Part shown: positions 6,163 through 11,926 of the stretch, piece by piece | How the letters are laid out: every line of letters begins with the position of its first letter | Numbering within the stretch: the stretch's first letter is position 1 | Origin: an uncultured Halieaceae bacterium | GTDB lineage: Bacteria; Pseudomonadota; Gammaproteobacteria; Pseudomonadales; Halieaceae | Assembly (NCBI GenBank): GCA_938074135.1 | Contig: CALJFL010000133.1 | Span: forward strand, 1 to 12,899 | Reading direction: 5' to 3' | Length of the DNA: 12,899 nucleotides | The notes under the pieces: generated by a model | What the model saw: only the letters and a program-made list of their open reading frames with translations | Databases searched by the model: none | Told to the model about the DNA's origin: nothing | Made by a program: the position numbers and the translations under genes

Positions 6163-7587
6163 ATGCAGGCTAATCTCGTCAATTTTATCCAGGTGCTGCG
6201 TACGCACGACGTGCGTGTATCGCCCGCCGAGACCCTGGATGCCATGGATGTCGCAAGGACGCTGGGGTACGGCAGCCGCACCCGGCTGCGCGATGGCCTG
6301 GCCATGGCGCTGGCCAAAACACCCGCCGAAGAACAGGTATTCAGCCGCTGTTTCGACCGCTACTTCAGTCAGTCACTGGCGGATTTTTCCCTGCCCACGG
6401 CAGCCGACGAGGCCGCCGATGAAACCGCGGGCGACGCCGGTGACACCGACGTTGGCGAACAGTCAGATAACAGTGCAGACAACTCACCGGGCGAGCTGGA
6501 AGCCGCTGCAGAGCAATCACCAGTGCTGGCGGAGCTGATGCAATCAGAGCTGATGCAGAACCTGCTAAATAACGATCGAAATGCACTGAGTGTCGCCATG
6601 ACTGCCGCTGGCGAGCGGGTCGGCCTGCAGCAGATACAAATGTTCACCCAGAAAGGCCAGTACACCCGCAAGATCCTCGACGAATTGGGCGAGCAACACA
6701 TCCGTCAGGCCGTGATCGATCTCGAAAGCGCCGACAGCCCGGCGCTGGCCGAGCTACAGCGTTACCGCGATATTCTGCGGGAACAGGTCCGGGACTACGT
6801 GGAACGGGAATACCTGCTGCACGCTGAGGGTAGCAACCGACAATTTATGGAGGACATTCTCAGCAAGACGCGCCTCAATAATATCGAGCGCCACTACCTG
6901 GACCGGGTCCATGAATTGATCCGCAAAATGTCCCGGAAGCTGGCAGCCCGCTACGCCCGCAAGCTGAAATCCAACAAGCGCGGCCAGCTCGATATGGCGC
7001 GCACATTGCGCCGGGGGGTAGCTCACGACGGTGTTTTGTTTAATACCTACTGGCGAAAGACGCGACGCCACAAACCGCAGATTCTGGCGGTCTGCGACGT
7101 CAGCGGTTCGGTGGCGGCTTACGCCAAGTTTCTGTTGATGTTTCTTTACAGCCTGCAGGACGTGCTGCCAAAGGTACGCAGCTTCGCTTTTTCCAGCCAT
7201 CTCGGTGAAGTGAGCGAACTTTTCCAGGAACACTCGCTGGAGAAAGCCATTGAGCTGGTCAACTGGAAGTACGGAGGTGCCACCGATTACGGTGGCAGCC
7301 TGGAGGACTTCGCCAGCCTGGCGCTGGATGATATCAACAGCAACACCACGGTTATTATTCTGGGTGATGCCCGTAACAATGGTGGCGACCCCAAGCTCGA
7401 AATCATGCAAACCATTTACCAACGCAGTAAACAGGTTATCTGGTTGAACCCCGAATCCCGCCGGGCCTGGGGCACTGGCGACTCGGATATGCCCCGCTAC
7501 CAGAGCGCCTGTCACTTCACCGCCGAGTGCAACAACCTGAAACAGTTGGAGCGCATCATCGACCAACTGCTCAAGAGTACTCGCTGA
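6163..7587 (+). CDS. CoxE-like VWA (MIDAS) protein, partner of the MoxR ATPase
   Basis: A protein of 474 residues. The C-terminal half is a von Willebrand factor A domain with an intact metal-ion-dependent adhesion site: D312-x-S314-x-S316 in CDVSGSV, T374 in GGATDYGG and D402 in LGDARNN. The N-terminal part (about 1-70) is a helical region with VRVSPAETLDAM, typical of CoxE-family proteins. It is followed by an acidic, low-complexity linker (about 80-118, rich in D, E, A and S) and a basic helical stretch (about 230-305). Proteins of this type bind a divalent metal and pair with MoxR ATPases to present or remodel clients. The start has no recognisable Shine-Dalgarno and sits in a short AT-rich stretch (6147-6162); an in-frame stop at 6148-6150 rules out an earlier start. 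The stop is 3 bp from the next gene. Confidence 0.9.
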   Translation: MQANLVNFIQVLRTHDVRVSPAETLDAMDVARTLGYGSRTRLRDGLAMALAKTPAEEQVFSRCFDRYFSQSLADFSLPTAADEAADETAGDAGDTDVGEQSDNSADNSPGELEAAAEQSPVLAELMQSELMQNLLNNDRNALSVAMTAAGERVGLQQIQMFTQKGQYTRKILDELGEQHIRQAVIDLESADSPALAELQRYRDILREQVRDYVEREYLLHAEGSNRQFMEDILSKTRLNNIERHYLDRVHELIRKMSRKLAARYARKLKSNKRGQLDMARTLRRGVAHDGVLFNTYWRKTRRHKPQILAVCDVSGSVAAYAKFLLMFLYSLQDVLPKVRSFAFSSHLGEVSELFQEHSLEKAIELVNWKYGGATDYGGSLEDFASLALDDINSNTTVIILGDARNNGGDPKLEIMQTIYQRSKQVIWLNPESRRAWGTGDSDMPRYQSACHFTAECNNLKQLERIIDQLLKSTR

Positions 7588-7590
7588 GCC

Positions 7591-7791
7591 GTGAATTACC
7601 TCTGTCGCGATTGCACCTATAAAGGAACCACTGCCGGCCACGCCGGCGAGTGTCCCGCCTGTGGTTCCCTGAACTTCGGGCGCCGTAAAAGCGGTGCCGA
7701 GGATGAACCGCCGAGCAAGCTGCGCCTGCAGATACTGGTAGTTGTTTGGACCATCTTCATCGGCATGATTATCTGGAAGTTGATTCAATGA
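7591..7791 (+). CDS. Small zinc-ribbon protein with C-terminal membrane anchor
   Basis: A protein of 66 residues with a GTG start 3 bp after the VWA gene stop. The N-terminus has two metal-binding pairs, C5-x-x-C8 and C21-x-x-C24, in a rubredoxin/zinc-ribbon-like arrangement (CRDC and CPAC-G). After a short charged linker (30-44) a hydrophobic helix at about 46-65 (LQILVVVWTIFIGMIIWKLI) should anchor it in the inner membrane with the ribbon in the cytoplasm. Its last bases overlap the start of the DUF1631 gene in an ATGA arrangement, so the two are probably translated together. It is real by context (tight operon, conserved Cys pairs, TM helix), but the function is unknown. It might tether the MoxR/VWA or DUF1631 protein to the membrane; that is inference. 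Confidence 0.8.
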   Translation: MNYLCRDCTYKGTTAGHAGECPACGSLNFGRRKSGAEDEPPSKLRLQILVVVWTIFIGMIIWKLIQ

Positions 7792-10037
7792 TTCCCGAGG
7801 CCCAGGACATTCCCCTGACCGCATCGGTCATCAGCGGCATACGTGGCAAGTTCAGCGAAGGTAGCGACACAGCGCCTGCCGCCGAAGCCCTGTCGCTGGA
7901 GGAACTGCTGGCCTACCTTGGCTCCATCGAGGACTTCAGCCTGCCCCTGATCGAAGCCATCAGGGTCCAGACCGAGGCCATCGGTGACCCTGCTGCACCG
8001 GCTGGCGAGCAGTTCGCACTGCTGGCCTGGCTGGATGAGGCCTGGGCACAATGGGAGCGCCGTTATTCGTTGGCCGAGCCGCTCTTGCTGGAGTTGCGCC
8101 AATTGCGGCCAGTGGCGGGCGCCCTGGCGCTGACAGACAGCGACTTCCATATCCCGGGCCGGCACCCATTGCACCGCTTGCTGGATGTTATCCAGGACAG
8201 TGCGGTGGGCTGGCAGGCAAGCCTGGGGCGGGCAGGTGAAGCGCTGGCCAGCGCAGTCGAAACTGCCGTCAGGGACGCTCGCACCTGGTTAAGCGAACCT
8301 AACACCGACCTGGAGGCAATCTGCACTGTAGTCACTACCCTGGCAGAGCGCGACCAGACCCGCGCCAAGCGGATGAGCCAGCGCGCCGTCGAAACCGAGG
8401 CGGGTCGTGAGAAAAGCAGTGCCGCCAGGTCCGGTGCTGCCAATATGATCAACCGTTGTCTGGAGGGGCAGACACTGCCTGAAGCCATTGGCAACTTCGT
8501 CAAAGGTGACTGGTATGACAGCGCCCAGTTGGTCCTGCTCAAGTTCGGAGAGGATTCAGAGCAATGGCAACAAATGCAGGAGACCACCGTCACCCTGCTG
8601 GAGTCGGTGCAGGCCTACGACCCCGAGGATGGTGAACGGCGCAAACAGCTGTTCGAACTGGCAACGCAGCTACCCAAAAATATGCGGAGCTGGCTGCTGA
8701 GCCTGCAGCATGACGGCGATGCTGTCGCCGAATCGCTGGGTCTGGTGGAATTCGTTCATCTGCGGCTGTTGCGCCAGCAGGAGCTGGAACGGCAAATCAT
8801 AGATCCTATCCCCGTCGCCGAGGACAACCCCTCGGCGGAGGACGAAGCGGCCGTCGAGCTGATCAATTCACTGCGCTTGGGCCAGTGGTTGCGTATCGAG
8901 ACGGACGGCAAGGCATTGCGTGTGCAGTTTGCACTGAACAATAGTGGCGTGCGGCAACTCATGTTTACCAACCGTTCCGGGGTCAAGTCACTGGTGCTGG
9001 GCTATGCCGAATTTGCAGAGCTGGTAGCGCAGCAGCATGTCAAACACCTGTCCAGCGGCGCCGGGTTCAGCCGCTGCCTGGCCCATTGTGCCGGTATTGA
9101 TAATGAGGCTGCCCTGCAGCAACTTCGCGAGCAAGAGACCCGGCAGCAAGACATGGCACTGGCTCGCGAGCGTGATGCTGCGGCAGAACAACAAAAGGCG
9201 GAACTCGCAGCACAACAACAACGCGAGGAAGCAGAGGCGGCAAAACTCAAGCGTGAGGAACAGCGCGCTGCCGAAGAGCTGGCGCGACAGCGACAGGCTG
9301 AGGAACAGGCCAGCCGGGACCAGGCCTCGGCTGAGCTGTTGGCACGCCAGCGCGTCGAAGCCGAGCAACTGGCGCGCGAGCAGGCGGCGGCCGAGTCTCC
9401 GCTGTTGGACCTGTCGACGAAGGATGACGACGCGACGCTGGAAGAGCTGTCGCTGGATTTATCCGCAGAGGATGACGATACGCTGGACCTGTCAGCAAAG
9501 GACAGCGCCACGCTGGACCTGTCGCTGGACCTATCCGCCGAGGATAACGCCACGCTGGATTTGTCGCCGGATCTATCCGCCCAGGATAACGGCACGCTGG
9601 ACACGGCGCCTGCAGCCGAGGAGCCCTCCATTCTGTTGACGCTGGGTGACGAGGCGATGCAGGCAAAAATCCTGCAGGAAAGACAGCTTCAGGAGCGAGT
9701 GGAAACCACGGCTACCGACCTGGTACCGCCGCCGGAGCCACCGCCACAGGCTCAGACGCCAGCTCAGATCACTGTACTGTCCGGCGCCGACATCCAGTTA
9801 ACCATGGGCGCCTGGTTAGGGTTTCACGACGGTGACACGCCCATCATGGCCCGCCTGGCCGTCCATGACAGAGAACAGGGCAGCTACATTTTTGTCAACC
9901 GACAGGGCATCAAGCTGCGCCAACTCAGCACAGATGAATTGACCAGCCTGATCGACCAGGGCCAGGTAGAACTTCTCGAGACACGCTCCAACTTTCGTGA
10001 GGCAGTGCGACGTGCGCGCAATGAACAGGATGATTAA
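7788..10037 (+). CDS. DUF1631 family protein with PilZ-like segments and acidic repeats
   Basis: A protein of 749 residues. The ATG at 7788 overlaps the previous stop and has GGAAG (7775-7779) 8 nt upstream; an upstream TTG in frame lies inside the zinc-ribbon gene and is rejected. Family features are HPLHRLLDVIQDSAVGW (126-142) and the DWYDSAQLVLLKFGEDSEQW stretch (241-260), typical of DUF1631 proteins, which are sometimes misnamed thymidine phosphorylase. Two similar segments, about 362-415 (LRLGQWLRI, then MFTNRSGVK) and about 671-732 (LTMGAWLGF, then IFVNRQGIK), look like related PilZ-like beta modules. Between them lie a charged coiled coil rich in Q, E, R and A (about 440-537) and an acidic LDLS repeat array (540-605). 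No signal peptide or TM helix is seen, so it is probably cytoplasmic. The biochemical function is unknown. The PilZ gene 15 bp downstream and pilU nearby suggest a c-di-GMP or surface-motility link. Confidence 0.82.
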   Translation: MIPEAQDIPLTASVISGIRGKFSEGSDTAPAAEALSLEELLAYLGSIEDFSLPLIEAIRVQTEAIGDPAAPAGEQFALLAWLDEAWAQWERRYSLAEPLLLELRQLRPVAGALALTDSDFHIPGRHPLHRLLDVIQDSAVGWQASLGRAGEALASAVETAVRDARTWLSEPNTDLEAICTVVTTLAERDQTRAKRMSQRAVETEAGREKSSAARSGAANMINRCLEGQTLPEAIGNFVKGDWYDSAQLVLLKFGEDSEQWQQMQETTVTLLESVQAYDPEDGERRKQLFELATQLPKNMRSWLLSLQHDGDAVAESLGLVEFVHLRLLRQQELERQIIDPIPVAEDNPSAEDEAAVELINSLRLGQWLRIETDGKALRVQFALNNSGVRQLMFTNRSGVKSLVLGYAEFAELVAQQHVKHLSSGAGFSRCLAHCAGIDNEAALQQLREQETRQQDMALARERDAAAEQQKAELAAQQQREEAEAAKLKREEQRAAEELARQRQAEEQASRDQASAELLARQRVEAEQLAREQAAAESPLLDLSTKDDDATLEELSLDLSAEDDDTLDLSAKDSATLDLSLDLSAEDNATLDLSPDLSAQDNGTLDTAPAAEEPSILLTLGDEAMQAKILQERQLQERVETTATDLVPPPEPPPQAQTPAQITVLSGADIQLTMGAWLGFHDGDTPIMARLAVHDREQGSYIFVNRQGIKLRQLSTDELTSLIDQGQVELLETRSNFREAVRRARNEQDD
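9405..9602 (+). repeat. Degenerate in-frame repeat array encoding LDLS(A/T)xDxxxT units
   Basis: Inside the DUF1631 gene, roughly 30-bp units coding for LDLS followed by A/T-(E/K)-D-(D/S/N)-(D/A)-T recur about five times, with extra 12-bp units coding for a bare LDLS or LSPDLS. The nucleotide units are similar but diverged (ctggac/ctggat, then ctgtcg/ctatcc), which implies tandem duplication followed by drift. The product is an acidic, probably disordered linker between the coiled coil and the C-terminal module. Confidence 0.75.
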
Positions 10038-10052
10038 TGCAGGAATAGGCCA

Positions 10053-10412
10053 ATGGTAGACGAACAGCGCAGGCATGTGCGACTCAGCCTCGAAAGCACC
10101 GTGTTCATAGAACTTATGGCGGCGGGTGTCGCCGGGGAAGAAGCTGCCGAGGTGGCTCGCTGCAAGACCCTGGATATTTCCCGCGGCGGCCTGCGTGTAC
10201 AGCTGGATAGGCCGGTGACGATCGGCGCTATCTTGCAGATCGGGGTGGAACTGTCACCGGGAGAGAGAACCCTGTACCTGGCCGGTGAAGTCAAATGGTG
10301 CCTGCCAGCCAAGGGTAACGAGGAGGCATGGACAGCCGGTTTCGAGCTGCTTAACGCCAGCGACTCGGACATTGAGCAGTGGTACCGACTGGTTGAAGAC
10401 ATGGAGCGCTAG
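10053..10412 (+). CDS. Single-domain PilZ protein (c-di-GMP receptor)
   Basis: A protein of 119 residues that is essentially one PilZ domain. Both c-di-GMP contact motifs are intact: R6-R7-H-V-R10 (RxxxR, in EQRRHVRLSL) and D41-I-S43-R-G-G46 (DxSxxG, in LDISRGGLR). A C-terminal strand around AWTAGFELL and a final helix (about 104-119) follow. Unlike the founding Pseudomonas PilZ protein, which lacks the binding motifs, this one should bind c-di-GMP. It lies 15 bp after the DUF1631 gene, with AGGA (10041-10044) 8 nt before the ATG, and is the last gene of the rightward operon. Signalling to the DUF1631 protein or to the pilus machinery is an inference from position. Confidence 0.92.
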   Translation: MVDEQRRHVRLSLESTVFIELMAAGVAGEEAAEVARCKTLDISRGGLRVQLDRPVTIGAILQIGVELSPGERTLYLAGEVKWCLPAKGNEEAWTAGFELLNASDSDIEQWYRLVEDMER

Positions 10413-10423
10413 ACCCGCGCTCC
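10403..10423. terminator. GC-rich hairpin between convergent PilZ and pilU genes
   Basis: A perfect 7-bp inverted repeat, GGAGCGC (10403-10409) and GCGCTCC (10417-10423), with a 7-nt loop that contains the PilZ gene stop. It lies at the junction of two convergent genes and could stop transcription from both sides. No immediate U-tract follows in either direction, so it is at best a non-canonical or weak terminator. Confidence 0.4.
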
Positions 10424-10426
10424 CGA

Positions 10427-11560
10427 TCAATACATCTGGTTTTCTTCCTCGTCCAGGCTCTCCAGACTAAAGCCAGCTGGCTCCTCTTCTGCCTCGCCCC
10501 CCTCTTTGGCAAACTTGATCTTAAGCCGCACATTGTTGGGTGAATCGGCATTGCGCAGTGCCTCGTCCTCGGTGATCAGACCCTCACGGTAGAGCTCGAA
10601 CAGGGCGCCATCGAATGTCTTCATCCCGACGTTTTCGGACTTCTCCATCACTTCCTTGATCCCATCGATATCACCCTTGAGGATGAGGTCCGCAATCATC
10701 GGCGTTCCCAACAGTATCTCGATCGCTGCACAGCGCTTGCCATCGACGGTGGGAATGAGGCGCTGGGACACGAAGCACTGAATATTCAGCGACAGATCCA
10801 TCAGTAACTGGGCGCGGCGTTCTTCCGGGAAAAAGTTAATGATGCGATCAAGGGCCTGGTTGGCGTTGTTGGCGTGCAGGGTCGAAATACACAGGTGACC
10901 GGTTTCAGCAAAAGCGATGGCGTGTTCCATCGTCTCCCGGTCACGAATCTCGCCAATTAGAATGACATCTGGCGCCTGCCGCAGGGTATTCTTCAGCGCG
11001 TTATGCCAGCTGCGGGTATCAACGCCGACTTCGCGCTGGTTGATGATCGATTTTTTGTGGTTGTGCACGTACTCCACCGGGTCCTCGATGGTCACGATGT
11101 GCCCGCTGCTGTTGCTGTTGCGATAGTCGATCAGCGCCGCCAGGGAGGTCGATTTGCCCGAACCGGTGGCACCAACAAACAGCACCAGGCCGCGCTTGCG
11201 CATAACCACATCGGTAAGAATTTCCGGCAGCCTTAAATCCTGCCAGTTGGGTATTTCCGCGACAATATTACGCGCTACGATCGCGACTTCATTGCGCTGT
11301 AGAAAAATATTTACCCGAAAACGGCCGAACCCGGCAATCGACATGGCCAGGTTCATTTCCAGTTCCTGCTCAAATTCGGCAGTCTGGGTGTCATCCATGA
11401 TCTCGTAGGCGATCTCCTTGATATCGCCGGGCTTCATGATCTCGCTGTCAATTGGTTTCAGCTGCCCCTGAAACTTGGCGCAGGGCGGTGCTCCCGTGCT
11501 GAGGTAAAGGTCTGACCCGTTTTCGGAGGCCAGGGTTTTAAGCCACTCTGTTATGCGCAA
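10427..11560 (-). CDS. pilU: Type IV pilus retraction ATPase PilU
   Basis: A protein of 377 residues of the secretion ATPase superfamily, acting as a cytoplasmic hexamer at the pilus base to assist PilT-driven retraction. Visible motifs are Walker A GATGSGKST (130-138), the Asp box TIEDPVEY (157-164), Walker B PDVILIGEIRD (187-197) and the His box GHLCISTLHANNA (211-223). The stretches QREVGVDTRSW and ALKNTLRQAPDV and the end EALRNADSPNNVRLKIK mark it as PilU rather than PilT. The TTG start gives 18 residues up to the conserved GSDL, the same spacing as I recall for Pseudomonas PilU, and has AGGGAG (11574-11569) 8 nt upstream. The tail beyond about 350 is acidic. In many gammaproteobacteria pilT sits directly upstream of pilU; here the upstream neighbour is a divergent phosphotransferase gene and no pilT is in the window. 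Confidence 0.94.
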   Translation of the reverse strand: MRITEWLKTLASENGSDLYLSTGAPPCAKFQGQLKPIDSEIMKPGDIKEIAYEIMDDTQTAEFEQELEMNLAMSIAGFGRFRVNIFLQRNEVAIVARNIVAEIPNWQDLRLPEILTDVVMRKRGLVLFVGATGSGKSTSLAALIDYRNSNSSGHIVTIEDPVEYVHNHKKSIINQREVGVDTRSWHNALKNTLRQAPDVILIGEIRDRETMEHAIAFAETGHLCISTLHANNANQALDRIINFFPEERRAQLLMDLSLNIQCFVSQRLIPTVDGKRCAAIEILLGTPMIADLILKGDIDGIKEVMEKSENVGMKTFDGALFELYREGLITEDEALRNADSPNNVRLKIKFAKEGGEAEEEPAGFSLESLDEEENQMY

Positions 11561-11568
11561 GACGATCT

Positions 11569-11574
11569 CTCCCT
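11569..11574 (-). promoter_or_regulatory. Shine-Dalgarno supporting the TTG start of pilU
   Basis: AGGGAG on the minus strand, 8 nt before the TTG at 11560. No in-frame ATG or GTG occurs between this site and the conserved GSDL region. Confidence 0.6.
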
Positions 11575-11577
11575 GAT

Positions 11578-11606
11578 TGGGCCGCCACCCATCCCCCTGG
11601 GCCGCC
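11578..11606. repeat. 9-bp direct repeat TGGGCCGCC, 20-bp period
   Basis: Two identical copies (11578-11586 and 11598-11606) start exactly 20 bp apart, about two helical turns. They lie just upstream of the pilU Shine-Dalgarno. They could be paired sites for a DNA- or RNA-binding regulator, or chance in GC-rich sequence. Confidence 0.5.
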
Positions 11607-11781
11607 GCTCTTGGAACTGCAATGACTCATCAAAAAACATTGCGAGCTTGCCGGTCAACTGTAACCGGCCATCAACGGCTTACTCTAGCAGCTTGTGTTC
11701 AGCGGGCAATACCTGCTACCGGGGAATCTTGCTTTTCCCGCACTTAGCACGGCTGCGATAACCGATGGCTTACGACAATAA

Positions 11782-11810
11782 GTTATCTATTGGAATAAAT
11801 ACTCAGGCAA
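11782..11810 (-). promoter_or_regulatory. Candidate sigma-70 promoter for pilU
   Basis: On the minus strand TTGCCT (11810-11805, 4/6 of the -35 consensus) and GATAAC (11787-11782, 4/6 of the -10 consensus) are separated by 17 bp in an AT-rich island. The predicted start of transcription, near 11775, would give a leader of about 210 nt with hairpin potential. Confidence 0.3.
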
Positions 11811-11926
11811 CCGCCACTATGATACCCGCCGGTGCCTATGGTCACCCCCGTGCAGCTGACCTAGACTTGTAGGAAGCATCCCGCCGCAACAGGACCGACA
11901 CCTTGGAAAATTAACGCCCCACTCCT

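Larger units (their letters stand above)
11561..11926. other. 366-bp divergent intergenic region, pilU / phosphotransferase
   Basis: The only gene-free stretch over 300 bases. It holds, from left to right: a 9-bp direct repeat TGGGCCGCC at 11578-11586 and 11598-11606 (20-bp period); a T6 run on the minus strand near 11633-11638; a hairpin with arms GCCGGT (11650-11655) and ACCGGC (11664-11669); a second hairpin with arms at 11720-11726 and 11734-11740; an AT-rich core at about 11770-11805; and a candidate leftward promoter (11782-11810). The pilU leader would be about 210 nt if that promoter is real. No tRNA, and no riboswitch consensus that I recognise, was found. Confidence 0.5.

Noticed and set aside
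5158..7587. CO dehydrogenase (cox) gene cluster
   Set aside because: Only CoxD/CoxE-like proteins are present. No coxM, coxS or coxL is in the window, and the following genes are unrelated.
7746..7787. Upstream TTG start for the DUF1631 gene
   Set aside because: It would add 14 residues read out of frame through the zinc-ribbon TM segment. The ATG at 7788 has a ribosome site and the ATGA overlap.
6754..7824. 356-residue open frame on the minus strand
   Set aside because: It is a shadow of the VWA and zinc-ribbon genes; the MIDAS and CxxC motifs lie on the plus strand.
9002..9631. Serine- and alanine-rich open frame on the minus strand
   Set aside because: Its composition is the complement of the coiled-coil and LDLS repeats of the DUF1631 gene, so the long frame is a by-product of biased repeats.
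11561..11926. c-di-GMP (GEMM) riboswitch in the pilU leader
   Set aside because: Short pieces resemble the consensus (a GGTAGC-like segment), but the conserved core and paired stems could not be found on either strand.
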